Shown here: positions 8,229 to 18,060 of the stretch, piece by piece
Position numbering within the stretch: the first letter of the stretch is position 1
How the letters are laid out: every line of letters starts with the position of its first letter
Assembly: GCA_030041005.1 (NCBI GenBank)
Contig: JASHOR010000104.1
Coordinates: forward strand, 1 to 55,219
From: Xanthobacteraceae bacterium
GTDB lineage: Bacteria > Pseudomonadota > Alphaproteobacteria > Rhizobiales > Xanthobacteraceae
Direction of reading: 5' to 3'
Length of the DNA stretch: 55,219 bases
Position numbers and translations under genes: made by a program
Notes under the pieces: model-generated
Told to the model about the DNA's origin: nothing
Database searches by the model: none
The model's input: the letters and a program-made list of their open reading frames with translations, nothing else

Positions 8229-8702
8229 ATGAACGCGAGCAATGATGAATTAAAGCTCGTTGCGCTCGATCGCGACGACATCGAAGTGATTTCGGCGCAC
8301 GTCCAGGATGCACTGGTGCGCATCGGCGAAGTTTTCTGGCAGCCGCACGAGCATCGGTTCGTCATGGCGCTAAGCCGCTTCGACTGGACCACAACCGCCG
8401 ACGCCTACGCGGAAACCAGGCGGGATTACCGCCGCTGCCGGACCGCGCTCCGCTTCGAGCGCGTGCTCAACTGCAAATGTCGCAATCTCGATCAGTCCAA
8501 CAAGGATGCGCGGCTTAATCTTCTTGCGGTTGAGTTTGCGGAGCACGATCCGCCGGGAGGAATTGTAACGATGACATTCTCGGGCGGAGGGGTCATTCGC
8601 CTGGAGGTCGAATGTCTCGAAGCCGAACTCGCCGACCTCGGCGAGGTCTTCGCGGCCGACATGTGCCCCAATCATTTCACCGCCGGCCCAGTGCCGGTCT
8701 GA
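8229..8702 (+). CDS. DUF2948 family protein
   Basis: A 157-residue cytosolic protein of the DUF2948 family. It begins LKLVALDRDDIEVISAHVQDA, which is typical of the family, and ends with an acidic LEAELADLGE segment. The ATG at 8229 gives the family's usual length; the open frame extends further upstream without support. In Alphaproteobacteria this gene sits directly ahead of hisD, as here, so co-transcription with hisD is likely. No biochemical role is established to my knowledge. Confidence 0.82.
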   Translation: MNASNDELKLVALDRDDIEVISAHVQDALVRIGEVFWQPHEHRFVMALSRFDWTTTADAYAETRRDYRRCRTALRFERVLNCKCRNLDQSNKDARLNLLAVEFAEHDPPGGIVTMTFSGGGVIRLEVECLEAELADLGEVFAADMCPNHFTAGPVPV

Positions 8703-8895
8703 TCGTCGGCCTCCTCAATCGAGGGCCGAGATTCCGCGATACGTGATCGCTGATCAGGCGTCTTGACCGCAACCGCGGGGCCGGTCCACTGCAATCGCAG
8801 CCGCCAAAGCGCCTCTCTGTCGCCGCTCAGCGCCCAGTGCCAGATGTGGTAAGCATGTCCTGACCGGCTTCTATCTTGCCTAACGGGACCACACG

Positions 8896-10188
8896 ATGCC
8901 GATTCGCCTCGACACGCGATCCAGCGATTTTACCCTGCAATTTCGCGCCTTTCTCGATACCAAGCGCGAGGCCTCGGCTGATGTCGAGGCAACGGTGCGC
9001 GCCATCGTCGCCGATGTCGCCGCACGCGGGGACGCAGCCGTCGCAGACTATACGAAAAGGTTCGACCGCCTCGATCTCGATCATGTTGGGTTGAAAGTGA
9101 CACCGCAGGAAATCACGGCGGCGCTTGAGACCTCCTCGCCTGAAACGCTCGCCGCCCTCGAATTGGCGCACGAGCGAATCGAGGCCTTCCATCGCCGACA
9201 ATTGCCGCTCGAAGATCGATTTACCGATGCGCTCGGGGTCGAACTCGGCTCGCGGTGGACGGCAATCGAGGCCGTAGGCCTCTACGTGCCGGGCGGCACT
9301 GCAGCCTATCCCTCGTCGGTATTGATGAACGCGGTACCGGCGAAGGTCGCCGGCGTGCCGCGGATCGTGATGGTGGTGCCGACGCCCGACGGCAAACTCA
9401 ATCCGCTGGTGCTGGCCGCGGCCAAACTGGCCGGCGTCGATGAGATATTTCGTTTGGGCGGAGCGCAGGCGATCGCGGCGCTCGCCTACGGCACGCAGTC
9501 GATCACTCCTGTCGCCAAGATCGTCGGGCCAGGCAATGCCTTCGTGGCGGCGGCCAAGCGGATCGTTTTCGGCAGGGTCGGCATCGACATGATCGCGGGG
9601 CCGTCTGAGGTCCTGATCGTCGCCGACAAGGATGGCAATCCGGATTGGATTGCCGCCGATCTTCTGGCGCAGGCGGAACACGATACCAGCGCGCAGGCAA
9701 TCCTTATCACCGACAGCCGGGAACTTGCCGGCGAGGTTGAGCGCGCGCTCCAAATTCAGTTGGCCGGGTTGCCGCGCGGAAAGGTGGCCGGCGCCTCATG
9801 GCACGATTTCGGCGCCGTCATTCTGGTCCGTGATTTCGACGAGGCGTTGCCGCTGATCGATGCCATTGCACCGGAGCATCTCGAGATCGCTGCCGCCGAC
9901 GCTGAGACGCTTGCGCGTCGCATCCGTAATGCCGGGGCTATTTTCATCGGCCAACACACGCCGGAAGCGATCGGCGATTACGTTGCCGGCCCCAATCACG
10001 TGCTGCCGACCGCGCGGTCGGCGCGCTTTTCTTCAGGCCTCGGCGTGCTCGATTTTATGAAGCGGACCTCGATAATCAAATGCGGACCGGCGCAACTGCG
10101 CGTGCTCGGTGACGCGGCGATGACGCTTGGCACGGCGGAAGGATTGCAAGCCCATGCCCGCTCCATTGCGATTCGGCTCAATCGATAA
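8896..10188 (+). CDS. hisD: histidinol dehydrogenase
   Basis: HisD catalyses the last two steps of histidine synthesis, L-histidinol to L-histidine with two NAD+, using Zn. The 430-residue length is standard. Recognisable blocks are [38 protein letters not shown], the AEHDTSAQA metal-site region, APEHLEI with the catalytic Glu-His pair, and GPNHVLPT. Start at the ATG at 8896. It lies in the conserved DUF2948 - hisD - UPF0262 order. The other his genes are not in the window, which is normal for this group because hisD is unlinked. Confidence 0.97.
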   Translation: MPIRLDTRSSDFTLQFRAFLDTKREASADVEATVRAIVADVAARGDAAVADYTKRFDRLDLDHVGLKVTPQEITAALETSSPETLAALELAHERIEAFHRRQLPLEDRFTDALGVELGSRWTAIEAVGLYVPGGTAAYPSSVLMNAVPAKVAGVPRIVMVVPTPDGKLNPLVLAAAKLAGVDEIFRLGGAQAIAALAYGTQSITPVAKIVGPGNAFVAAAKRIVFGRVGIDMIAGPSEVLIVADKDGNPDWIAADLLAQAEHDTSAQAILITDSRELAGEVERALQIQLAGLPRGKVAGASWHDFGAVILVRDFDEALPLIDAIAPEHLEIAAADAETLARRIRNAGAIFIGQHTPEAIGDYVAGPNHVLPTARSARFSSGLGVLDFMKRTSIIKCGPAQLRVLGDAAMTLGTAEGLQAHARSIAIRLNR

Positions 10189-10251
10189 GCCCGGCGACCG
10201 GAGGCTGGTCCGATCGAAAAACCGGCCTCCCGAAGTCCGGATCTTTCTCTG

Positions 10252-10743
10252 ATGGCGAAGGCAACCCATAAAGATCAGGCCGCGCGGCTCGTGTCCGTCA
10301 CCCTTGACGAGACCTCGATCGGCCGATCGGGCCCTGAAGTGGAGCACGAGCGCGCCGTCGCCATCTACGATCTTATCGCCGACAACAAATTCAGGCCCGC
10401 GGGGCATGACGGCGGACCTTACGCGCTGCAGCTTGGCATGACCGGGAACCGTCTGGTTTTCGACGTTCGCCAGAGCGACGGCACACCGGTCATCGCCCAC
10501 CTGCTATCGCTGGCGCCGTTTCGCCGCATCGTGAAGGATTATTTCACGGTCTGCGACAGCTATTACGCCGCTATTCGCAATGCAACGCCGGACCGCATCG
10601 AGGCACTCGATATGGGGCGGCGCGCGCTGCACGACGAGGGCTCCCGCATCGTCATAGAGCGGCTCAAGCGCAAGGTCGATCTCGATTTCGATACGGCGCG
10701 ACGTCTATTCACGCTTATCACGGTGCTGCATTGGAAGGGCTGA
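10252..10743 (+). CDS. UPF0262 family protein
   Basis: A 163-residue cytosolic protein of the UPF0262 family, which is restricted mainly to Alphaproteobacteria. Diagnostic stretches are [31 protein letters not shown] and FRRIVKDYF, followed by [18 protein letters not shown]. The gene follows hisD by 63 bases and its last 13 bases overlap the next gene, so the three are probably translated from one message. Function unknown; the position is strongly conserved next to hisD. Confidence 0.92.
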   Translation: MAKATHKDQAARLVSVTLDETSIGRSGPEVEHERAVAIYDLIADNKFRPAGHDGGPYALQLGMTGNRLVFDVRQSDGTPVIAHLLSLAPFRRIVKDYFTVCDSYYAAIRNATPDRIEALDMGRRALHDEGSRIVIERLKRKVDLDFDTARRLFTLITVLHWKG

Positions 10744-11225
10744 GCAGCCCGATCCCGGGGGCGTCGGCGCGATCGACGCGGCAGCCGCTGGCGGTGCTGT
10801 TCGCCTGCGGACTGAACGCGGTGCGCTCGCCGATGGCTGCCGGGCTTTTCTCGCAAATGTTCGGGCGCAGCATCTATGTGGGATCGGCGGGCGTACGCAA
10901 GGGTGACCTCGACCCGTTTGCCGTCGCTGTCATGGCGGAGATCGACGTCGACATTTCACGGCACAAGCCGGTCACTTTCGAGGAGTTGGACGAATGGGAG
11001 GGGCTTAACTTCGACCTGATCGTATCGCTTTCGCCCGAAGCCCATCACCGTGCGCTGGAACTCACGCGCACCAACGCGGTCGACGTCGAGTATTGGGCGA
11101 CCCCGGATCCGACAGGCCTCGAAGGCAACCGCACGCAGCAGCTCAATGCCTACCGCGAGCTGCGCGATCAATTATTGACTCGCATCCGCGAGCGCTTCGC
11201 CGGGCCGAGTGTGGGAAACGAGTGA
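10731..11225 (+). CDS. low-molecular-weight phosphatase family protein
   Basis: A 164-residue protein with the C-x5-R phosphate-binding loop [10 protein letters not shown] near residue 26, of the arsenate reductase / low-molecular-weight tyrosine phosphatase fold. The general-acid Asp is probably in WATPDPTG. The only practical start is the TTG at 10731, giving a 13-base overlap with the UPF0262 gene. The gene occupies its conserved position after hisD and UPF0262. In related genomes infA normally follows; here it does not. Whether the protein acts on phosphotyrosine, arsenate or something else cannot be told. Confidence 0.82.
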   Translation: MEGLSSPIPGASARSTRQPLAVLFACGLNAVRSPMAAGLFSQMFGRSIYVGSAGVRKGDLDPFAVAVMAEIDVDISRHKPVTFEELDEWEGLNFDLIVSLSPEAHHRALELTRTNAVDVEYWATPDPTGLEGNRTQQLNAYRELRDQLLTRIRERFAGPSVGNE

Positions 11226-11414
11226 CCGCCGGCGCGACGTTGGCCGACGCCGACAAGCGGCGAACAGGTCGCCGTCCTCAATCCGGCCAAAACGGATTCC
11301 GATCGGATCGAACCAATGCTGCGCATTCCCCGAGCGCGCGAGTCGTTCAGACCGCTGGGCGAAACGTTTGCTCGTGCGAATCGGATCGGCCCCCTTCGCG
11401 GAGAATGACAATCA

Positions 11415-12251
11415 TCACAGCCGAATCTCACCGAGACTGACGCTGGCTCCGAGATTCGCTTCCAGCGTCTTCGACCGCCCGCTGGAAAAAATCTGCACTG
11501 TATAGCGCCCGGAGTTCTCCTCGAGCTTATCGAACTTGAAGTCGCCGTAATTGTCGGTCGTGGTCACCCCGACCGACGTGCCCTCCCTGAGGAGCTGGAC
11601 GCTGGCTCCTTCCACGCAATCGACCACGCCGTTCCTTTCCTCTGAGACGGTGCCGCCGATGAAACATTTCGAATAGCGCCACAGGTTGCGATAATAAATG
11701 CGCGGCTTGGCTCCAAGCTCCGGCTTCATGACTTCGAGGCCTTGGTCCCGCGCGAGGCGCGCCATGTCCTCGTCCTCGACCTTGATCGCACGCATGGCGC
11801 CTGTCGGACAGGATTGCTGCCCGCGCGTCTGCTGCCAGCCCTGATCGAGCAGGTGGGCGTCGAAGGTCCAGGCTTGCGGCACTTGCAACTCTTCGTTCCA
11901 CCAGATGTGACCGTACGGACAGGCATCGACGAGCCGCTTCTGGCCCTTCGCCTTCACCGGGTCGATGAGCACGATGCCGTCCGGCCGCTTCTTGATGGCG
12001 CCGCCCGTGTCGGCCTTCATGCAGGGGGCGTCATCGCAATGGTTACACATCGTGGGAACGTAGGCGATGTCGATCATCGGCATCTGTCCGCGCTCCTTCT
12101 GCAGAATGTTGATCCACTTGTGCCCGTGCCGCGGCATCGGCGCCGAATAGCCGGGCCAGTCGTTGCCGACATATTCGTCCATCGCGGCGAGCGTACACAG
12201 ATTGCAATTAGTGCACTCGGCCACGTCGATGATCAGGTTCCATTTTTGCAT
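11415..12251 (-). CDS. iron-sulfur subunit of transhydroxylase/hydroxylase-type Mo enzyme
   Basis: A 278-residue electron-transfer subunit, partner of the Mo subunit encoded upstream. The ferredoxin part (1-155) holds Cys13, 16, 19, then 69, 72, 77, 111 and 148. One usual cluster Cys is Asp81 and another is Ala, so fewer cubanes than in NrfC-type proteins are expected. The last 70 residues (EGASVQLL...TDNYGDFKFDKL) form a transthyretin-like beta domain. This layout, ferredoxin plus transthyretin-like domain, is that of the small subunit of pyrogallol-phloroglucinol transhydroxylase as I remember it. The start at 12251 gives MQKWNLIIDV. The frame upstream runs into a repeat element and is not coding. 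Confidence 0.88.
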   Translation of the reverse strand: MQKWNLIIDVAECTNCNLCTLAAMDEYVGNDWPGYSAPMPRHGHKWINILQKERGQMPMIDIAYVPTMCNHCDDAPCMKADTGGAIKKRPDGIVLIDPVKAKGQKRLVDACPYGHIWWNEELQVPQAWTFDAHLLDQGWQQTRGQQSCPTGAMRAIKVEDEDMARLARDQGLEVMKPELGAKPRIYYRNLWRYSKCFIGGTVSEERNGVVDCVEGASVQLLREGTSVGVTTTDNYGDFKFDKLEENSGRYTVQIFSSGRSKTLEANLGASVSLGEIRL

Positions 12252-12274
12252 TGTTCTTTTACTCCGCCTCTTAC

Positions 12275-12378
12275 CGTCACCCTGAGGTGCGAGCGCAGCG
12301 AGCCTCGAAGGGCGACGGCCCCTGCGCCTGAGCAGCATCCTTCGAGAGCCGCGCTATGCGCGGCCGCCTCAGGATGAC
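12275..12378. repeat. palindromic intergenic repeat, family D copy 1
   Basis: About 104 bp with outer arms CCTGAGG / CCTCAGG and inner arms GCCTCGAAGG / CCTTCGAGAGC. Related elements are at 32444-32546, 16820-16880 and, partly, 51402-51449. It sits between the large and small subunit genes of the Mo enzyme, where it could fold in the message and set the ratio of the two subunits. Confidence 0.7.
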
Positions 12379-12385
12379 GATGCTG

Positions 12386-15300
12386 TCACTTCGCCGGCAC
12401 AAGCTGCGCTTCCTTCAGTGTACGCCTGATCTCCTGGTCCTTCTCCATGGCGGCAAACGCGGCGGAAACGTGCTCAATACGGCCATCCCACAGCTCGATC
12501 TGCACGAGCGAGTTCGACCCGGCGATCGAATGGGTCGTCTTGGTCTGGGTGCGGTGGGGCGTGAGCAGATTGAGACAACCGCCCCGGTCCACCGATTTTC
12601 CCGGCTCGCCCATCGGATCGTAGACCGCCGAGGATTCGTAGCCGTGCGCAACGCCGCGCGGCAACCGCTGCGTCGGCAGCGCCGCGCAGATCACCGCACC
12701 GCGCTCGTTGAATACCTTGACCAGATCGTGCTTGTTGATGCCGCGCTGTCTGGCGTCCTCGGCGTTGAGCCGCACGATCCAGTAATAGTAGCCGTTCACC
12801 TTGACGCGGTGATCCTCGATATTGAGCAGGAACGAATCCTTGCCGTCGCCCTGGGTGTGGAACGAATATTTGCAGTGCGGGGTGAGCAGTTGCAGCGGGT
12901 AGCGTTCGAACAACTCGCCAGAATGCGCGCCCTCCCATGACGGCTCGTATTTGACGATCGGCGGCCGTTCCACATCGTTGAAGCGCTTAAGCGAGCTGCA
13001 TTCGAACTCGAGCTTGCCGGATTGCGTCTGCAGCCCGCGCAAATATTCTTCCGTGTAGTCGGAGGGAAGCGGCTGCGCCTCGGGCACGTCCTTCTTGCGG
13101 TTCTCGAAGAACCAGCGGAACGACACCGGGGCGCGCAGCTTCTCTTTTTCCGCCGGGATCGCGAAGTAGCCGCGCCGCAAGAACTTTTTCCACGAAATGC
13201 GCTTGGGCAGGTCGGACGCCAGGAACACGCGCTTGACCCAGTCAATCTCGTTGACGCCTTCGGAGAAATAATTGGCGAGCCCGAGCGGCTTGCACAGCTC
13301 GTTGAAGATCCAGAAATCCGATTTCGATTCGCCGAGCGGCTCGATCGCCGGCGCCTGGAAAACAACGACGCGGTGATTGAGCTGCTGCTGGCCGTGATGG
13401 CCGTAGCCGCCGAGCCCGGCCCATTCGGAAATGTCGGTGCGCTCGAAATTGGTGCAGGCGGGCAGGATCACATCGGCGAACTTGGCTTCGCCCTCGAACC
13501 AGATCGACTGGTTGACGACGAATTCAAGATTCGGCGACTGATACATCCGCACCCAGCGGTTGGTGTTGTTCATCGTCGCGAGGATCGAGCCGCCGTATTT
13601 GTACAGCATGTGCACCGGCGAATGGCCCGGCGCCGGGTAGGCGAAACGCGCGAACTGGTGCTCGATCGACTTGCCGACCCACGGATAGCCCTCGGCTTTT
13701 CCGTCGATGATCGCCTCGGGCACGAAGATACGCGGGATGCGCTGGCCGTTCGAATTCATGCTCGGCAATTGCGGCATGCGCTGATAGAGCTCGACCGGCA
13801 TGGCCGTGTTTTCCAGATCGCCCGACATGCCGCCGTCGGCGTAGCCGGGGAAATAGAAATTAAAGTCGAGCGGCGTACCCCATTGCAGATTGCCCATGTT
13901 GACGCCGGGCTTGCCCAGCCCCTGCATGCCGACAAGGCAGACCATAACCCGCGCCCATTGGATGCCGGTCTGGTTGCGGCAGGCGCCGCCGTGCCCGTTG
14001 CCCCAGCCGCCGGGCGCCAGATAGACGCGCTTGCGCCCCCATTCGCGCGCCAGCGCGCGCACGTCCTTGGCGGGGACGCCGGTTTCTTTCTCTTGCCACT
14101 CCGGCGTCTTCGCGATCCCGTCTTCCTCGCCGAGCAGATAAGCTTTCCACTTGTCGAAGCCGACGGTGTGGGTCTTCACATAATCCTTGTCGTAGAGGTC
14201 TTCCTTGATCCACACGTAGGCGATCGCCATCGCCATCGCGACCGAGGTGGTCGGCTTCGGCGCAAACCATTTGCCGGGCAGGAATTGCGCCGAGGCGTTG
14301 TAGTAGGGGTCGACGTGAACAATCTTGATACCGAGCTTGGGATTCTTCAGCCATTGCCGGCGTGTGGTGCCTTCCTGCGCCCCGTACGATCCTGACGTCG
14401 ATTCCGGATCGGCCGCCCAGTGCACGATCATGTCGCAGTTCTGCAGGCAATCCTCAACCGTACCATAGGTTTCCGATTGGCCGACGCGCAGCGTATAGCC
14501 CCAATGGTGCACAGCGCCCCAATACCAGCCTTCCCATGAATCCGGATTGTGGTGGATGCGGGTCATGCCGACCGCGTTGGCAAAGCGGAACAGCGCCGAG
14601 AGGTAATAGCCGATATTGCCCCAGGTATGATGCGAGCCGTGCGAGAAGGTGATGGCGCCAGGACCGTATTCGCGCTTCTGCCGCTTGATCTCGTCGGTGA
14701 CGAGCTTGATCGCCTCCTCCCAGGAGATACGCACGTAGCCGGACTTGCCGCGGTTCTGCGGATTGCGCTCCCCGTTCGGATCGAAGTCGACGCGCTTCAT
14801 CGGATGGAGCAGGCGGTCCGGGGAGTAGATCATCGACTTCACGTTCTGGCCGTGCGGCGCCAGCGTGGTCTTGCGCGGCGGCGTCAACTTCACGCCCCTG
14901 GCCTCGATGGTCCACGATGCCCCGTCCTCTTCGGTCAGATCGATCGGCGTCATCCGTACGATCTTGCCGTCGCGCACATAGACGAAGACCGGACCGCCGC
15001 TCGTCATGTTGCAATAGCGCATCATGCCGTCGGGCATTTTGGTGCCGTATTTGAGGCTGGCCGATTGTGCCGCCATCAGCGTCTGCGCAAACCAGTTGGT
15101 CAGCCACTCTTCGCCCTCGACGGTGAGCACAAAGTCCTTCTGCGCGTTGATCTGGTCGAGCCAGTTGATCGGCGGCGTCAGCAGCGCGGCGCCGATTTCG
15201 GCGTTTTTGAACATCAGCTTGATGTCGGGCTTTTGATGCAGCCCGGCGCGCGAGGTGATTTTGCCGTCGCGCAGTTCGATCCAGCGGCCGATCTCCTCGT

Positions 15301-15436
15301 CCCGCGCCAGTATCTGGGCGACCAGATTGTGCTCGCGCAGGCGCGCCTTGAAAGCCGGATTGCGGCGAGCAGCCACTCGCAGGAGTTGCGCCGCGCCGAA
15401 AATGATGAGCGGAAATCTGACCTGGGCGAGCGCCAT
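12386..15436 (-). CDS. Mo-bisMGD large subunit, pyrogallol transhydroxylase / resorcinol hydroxylase type, with SCP2-like N-terminus
   Basis: A 1016-residue DMSO-reductase-family subunit. The ATG at 15436 was chosen for its AGGAG site. Residues about 130-1016 follow pyrogallol transhydroxylase: His269 (GSHHTWGN), Asp299-Ser300 (NPDSWEGW) and Tyr528 (NFYFPG) match, from memory, catalytic His144, Asp174, Mo ligand Ser175 and Tyr404 of the Pelobacter enzyme, with constant spacing. There is no N-terminal Fe-S motif, as in that family. Residues about 35-125 are an extra domain resembling SCP2 lipid-binding proteins ([26 protein letters not shown]). There is no Tat signal, so it should be cytoplasmic. 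The reaction could be hydroxyl transfer to pyrogallol or hydroxylation of resorcinol; sequence alone does not decide. Confidence 0.9.
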   Translation of the reverse strand: MALAQVRFPLIIFGAAQLLRVAARRNPAFKARLREHNLVAQILARDEEIGRWIELRDGKITSRAGLHQKPDIKLMFKNAEIGAALLTPPINWLDQINAQKDFVLTVEGEEWLTNWFAQTLMAAQSASLKYGTKMPDGMMRYCNMTSGGPVFVYVRDGKIVRMTPIDLTEEDGASWTIEARGVKLTPPRKTTLAPHGQNVKSMIYSPDRLLHPMKRVDFDPNGERNPQNRGKSGYVRISWEEAIKLVTDEIKRQKREYGPGAITFSHGSHHTWGNIGYYLSALFRFANAVGMTRIHHNPDSWEGWYWGAVHHWGYTLRVGQSETYGTVEDCLQNCDMIVHWAADPESTSGSYGAQEGTTRRQWLKNPKLGIKIVHVDPYYNASAQFLPGKWFAPKPTTSVAMAMAIAYVWIKEDLYDKDYVKTHTVGFDKWKAYLLGEEDGIAKTPEWQEKETGVPAKDVRALAREWGRKRVYLAPGGWGNGHGGACRNQTGIQWARVMVCLVGMQGLGKPGVNMGNLQWGTPLDFNFYFPGYADGGMSGDLENTAMPVELYQRMPQLPSMNSNGQRIPRIFVPEAIIDGKAEGYPWVGKSIEHQFARFAYPAPGHSPVHMLYKYGGSILATMNNTNRWVRMYQSPNLEFVVNQSIWFEGEAKFADVILPACTNFERTDISEWAGLGGYGHHGQQQLNHRVVVFQAPAIEPLGESKSDFWIFNELCKPLGLANYFSEGVNEIDWVKRVFLASDLPKRISWKKFLRRGYFAIPAEKEKLRAPVSFRWFFENRKKDVPEAQPLPSDYTEEYLRGLQTQSGKLEFECSSLKRFNDVERPPIVKYEPSWEGAHSGELFERYPLQLLTPHCKYSFHTQGDGKDSFLLNIEDHRVKVNGYYYWIVRLNAEDARQRGINKHDLVKVFNERGAVICAALPTQRLPRGVAHGYESSAVYDPMGEPGKSVDRGGCLNLLTPHRTQTKTTHSIAGSNSLVQIELWDGRIEHVSAAFAAMEKDQEIRRTLKEAQLVPAK

Positions 15437-15686
15437 GGCGTCCTCCTGCATTTCATGTGTCGCAACGCGCGCGGGACCTCGCCATCAGCGGGCGAGTTCG
15501 CCACCGCGCAGGCCGTGCGCAACGGCCGATTTTGCAACAATTCCGCTGTGATTGAAACCACTTCCATCCACCGTGCGGCGAGCGGTGTCTTATGCCGCGA
15601 CACGTGGCCATTGCCTCGGTCTGGCCACGGACTCCCACACATATCGGGGCTATTCGTGCTTCGGGTTCCTGCCCAGAGGTGTCGCG

Positions 15687-15833
15687 GTCAAACTTAGGCA
15701 CGTCGCCATCGTGGTTCCGGACCTCGAAAAGGCCGCGGCCTTCGGTGAAGGCGACTTCGGGCTTCGTGACCGAGCGCGGCTGGAGCTCGACGGATTGATC
15801 GAAGGCGCCAAAGGCGCCCTCGCGGTACGCCGC
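15687..15833 (+). pseudogene. remnant of a VOC (glyoxalase-like) gene
   Basis: A start-less fragment reading KLRHVAIVVPDLEKAAAF, which is the classical first beta-alpha unit of a vicinal-oxygen-chelate domain, followed by DFGLRD. The similarity then fades and no second metal-binding half follows. There is GTC where a start codon would be. It lies in the 405-base gap between the Mo enzyme gene and the convergent hydroxyacid dehydrogenase gene. I take it as a decayed gene or recombination scar. The rest of the gap (15437-15686) holds only the Mo enzyme leader. Confidence 0.5.
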
Positions 15834-15841
15834 CTGCGCGG

Positions 15842-16783
15842 CTACCGCGTAACGATATTGCGCATCTCGCTCCGGCGGCCCGCCAGAAAAAGCCGCATGT
15901 TGCCGATCACGAGCGGCATGATCAGTTCTTCGTATTCGACGATGTAGCCACCGACGTTGGGGGTGATGAACACGTTCGGGAGCTCCCACAACGGGTTGCT
16001 CGGCGGCAATGGCGTTTGTTGAAACACGTCGAGTCCGGCGCCGCTGATCCGCTGCTCACGCAGAGCGGCGACCAGTGCGGCCTCGTCGACCGTCTGACCG
16101 CGTCCGCCGTTGATGAAATAAGCGGTCGGCTTCATGGCAGCAAAGACGTCGGCGTCGAACAGGCCGAAGTTTTCCGCGCTCGCCGGCAACACGTTGATCA
16201 GATAATCGGCGCGGCGCGCGGCGTCGACGAGCCGATCGGTCGGCATCATGTCGTCGAACCCGGCGACGGCGCGCGGCGTGCGGGTGACGCCGATGACGCG
16301 CATGCCGAGCGCCTGCAAAAGTTCGCCGATGGCGATGCCGACAACGCCGATACCCACGATCACCGCCGTCTTGCCGTCAAGCGTGCTCCACAGCCGCCGC
16401 TCCCAGACATGCGCCTTCTTGTCCGCGACGTGGCGTGCCGCATCGCGACTTACCGCCATCATCAGATACACGATCTCCTCCCGCATCGCCGGTCCATGAA
16501 TGCCGCGCCCGCTGGTGAGGAGCGTTTCCGGCCCGAGCGACGGGCAGTGCAGAAAATGATCGACGCCGGTCGCCAGCGATTGAATCCATTGCAGCCGCGT
16601 CGCGCGCCGAAGTATCGAGTCTTCGACCGCGATACCGAAGCAGATCAGCACGTCGATGTCAGACAGATTGCCGGCTGCCTCGACGGCGCTGTGAAACAGC
16701 GCGAATTCCAGTGCGGGAAATTCCGCACGCAACCGGTCGCGGTATGTCTCGGCGTGAATATCAACGATGAGGACTTTGGTCAT
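15842..16783 (-). CDS. D-2-hydroxyacid dehydrogenase family protein with altered active site
   Basis: A 313-residue protein with the family's two-domain layout and dinucleotide motif GIGVVG at 144-149. Of the catalytic triad, Arg228 (NGGRGQ) is present, but the Glu of the usual DVFxxEP motif is Thr257 (DVFQQTP) and the His of TPH-x-GG is Asn276 (TPNVGG). Normal hydride transfer from a 2-hydroxyacid is therefore doubtful. The coding frame is intact and of normal length, so this is not simple decay. The gene lies ahead of the Mo enzyme genes on the same strand and after the decarboxylase-like gene; a shared catabolic role is inferred. Confidence 0.83.
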   Translation of the reverse strand: MTKVLIVDIHAETYRDRLRAEFPALEFALFHSAVEAAGNLSDIDVLICFGIAVEDSILRRATRLQWIQSLATGVDHFLHCPSLGPETLLTSGRGIHGPAMREEIVYLMMAVSRDAARHVADKKAHVWERRLWSTLDGKTAVIVGIGVVGIAIGELLQALGMRVIGVTRTPRAVAGFDDMMPTDRLVDAARRADYLINVLPASAENFGLFDADVFAAMKPTAYFINGGRGQTVDEAALVAALREQRISGAGLDVFQQTPLPPSNPLWELPNVFITPNVGGYIVEYEELIMPLVIGNMRLFLAGRRSEMRNIVTR

Positions 16784-16819
16784 GGAAACTTCCGTTCCTT
16801 CGGCCGCGCGAAGCGCCGC

Positions 16820-16880
16820 GCCCTCGAAGAACCGTCATTCCTTCGAGGCGCGCTGCTGGCACGCTCCTCAGCATGAGGCA
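16820..16880. repeat. palindromic intergenic repeat, family D (short copy)
   Basis: Contains CCCTCGAAG / CTTCGAGGCGCG and a right end GCTCCTCAGCATGAGG like the other D copies, but is shortened. It overlaps the last codons of the amidohydrolase gene, so the element end is part of that coding sequence. Confidence 0.5.
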
Positions 16881-17830
16881 TTGAGGCCGAGATATCTCGC
16901 CGCGTTGTTGAACGCGATATTGGTCCGCAGCGACTCAGTGAGTGGCGCGTGATCAAGAAATTCGCCGGCCTCCGGCGCGGACTCGAACGGATAGTCGGCG
17001 GCGAACATCACTCGCTCCGACCCAAGCGCGGCGAGCGCGCAATTGAGGGGCTCGGCCGAGCACATGCCGGACGTGGTCACCATGATGTTTTGCTTGATGT
17101 AGTCGGAAGGCGCCTTGGCGAGCTTGATGCCATAAAGCTTGGCGCGGCTGTCGAAACGCCAGAGCAGAAAAGGCAGCGTTTCGCCGAGATGGCCGAGCAT
17201 TACCTTGGCCCCAGGAAAGCGGTCGAAATGTCCGCTGAACACGAGCCGCAGCGCATGCGAACCGGTCTCGAAGCCCCATTCCCAGGTGGCGCGGCGCAGA
17301 CCGGCGACGCCTTCGAGTGCTGGCGAGGGCGCGACCGGATCGGTCGGGTGAATATAGATCGGCGCGCTCAGCGCCTCGGCGCGCTCCCAGAATGCATAAA
17401 GCGAGGGGTGATCGAGATACTGGCCGTTGGTATGGCCGTTGACCATGGCGCCGCAGAACTTGAGCTCGCGGATGCAGCGCTCCAGTTCGTCGGCAGCGCC
17501 GCGCGCGTCCTGCATCGCCAGATGGGCGAAGCCGGAATAGCGATCGGGACGCTTCTGCACTTCACCGGCCAGATAATCGTTCGCGGCCCGCGCCGCGCGG
17601 GTAGCAGTCGCCACATCGCGTTCGCTCTGCACGCCAGGGCCGGCTATGGCGAGCACCGAGCGGGCGATGCCGGCTTCATCCATCGACTTGAGCCGCATTT
17701 CGCCGAAATCGGTGAGGCGAGCGAGCAAATCGCTTGCCAGCTCGGGGGCGACGTTGCCGACCGTCGACCGCCAATAGCCCTCATAGCCGGGAGCCAGAAA
17801 ATGTTCCTCGAGCGCAATTTTTTGCACCAT
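16868..17830 (-). CDS. amidohydrolase, gamma-resorcylate / dihydroxybenzoate decarboxylase-like
   Basis: A 320-residue TIM-barrel metal enzyme of the amidohydrolase-2 (ACMSD) family. The closest look-alike I know is gamma-resorcylate (2,6-dihydroxybenzoate) decarboxylase: it begins with KIALEEHF, and Glu8, His10, His161, His214 and Asp279 (AADYPFE) fit its Zn ligands and catalytic His. Such enzymes remove the carboxyl group from hydroxylated benzoates without a redox cofactor. The start at 17830 was chosen for GGGGA seven bases upstream. It is near the Mo enzyme genes on the same strand, so decarboxylation of a hydroxybenzoate to the Mo enzyme's phenol substrate is a reasonable inference. Confidence 0.86.
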   Translation of the reverse strand: MVQKIALEEHFLAPGYEGYWRSTVGNVAPELASDLLARLTDFGEMRLKSMDEAGIARSVLAIAGPGVQSERDVATATRAARAANDYLAGEVQKRPDRYSGFAHLAMQDARGAADELERCIRELKFCGAMVNGHTNGQYLDHPSLYAFWERAEALSAPIYIHPTDPVAPSPALEGVAGLRRATWEWGFETGSHALRLVFSGHFDRFPGAKVMLGHLGETLPFLLWRFDSRAKLYGIKLAKAPSDYIKQNIMVTTSGMCSAEPLNCALAALGSERVMFAADYPFESAPEAGEFLDHAPLTESLRTNIAFNNAARYLGLNASC

Positions 17831-17995
17831 GTGTTTCCCCATTGCATGCATTGCCGTATGCGACGCGGCGCGCGGCGGCGGACGGCTCGATCCGGATTGC
17901 CGCCCATCGAGAGAGACGGTGCGCCACTCCCTCTTCAACCGCGCGGCGCCGATACCGGAGACACAAAACGTCGATTGGTCTATAGCCGATATCCG

Positions 17996-18025
17996 GTTCA
18001 ATGGTATACCGCTCAATGCTATAAG
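17996..18025 (+). promoter_or_regulatory. possible promoter with tandem direct repeat
   Basis: In the AT-rich centre of the divergent gap 17831-18060 there are two 13-base near-repeats, GTTCAATGGTATA (17996) and GCTCAATGCTATA (18011), 15 bases apart. The second runs into TATAAG (18020-18025), a good -10 box; TTCAAT sits 17 bases upstream as a weak -35. The tandem spacing would suit a regulator binding site overlapping the promoter of the cyclase operon. Visual call only. Confidence 0.3.
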
Positions 18026-18060
18026 AATTGCAGCACTTGGCGTGCGAAGGGAGATTGCGC

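Noticed and set aside
11226-11414. Integration site or tRNA at the edge of the catabolic block
   Set aside because: No tRNA-like cloverleaf, integrase gene or direct-repeat att pair could be seen at the junction.
13022-14395. 457-codon open frame on the plus strand
   Set aside because: Antisense shadow of the Mo enzyme large subunit gene; no family motif.
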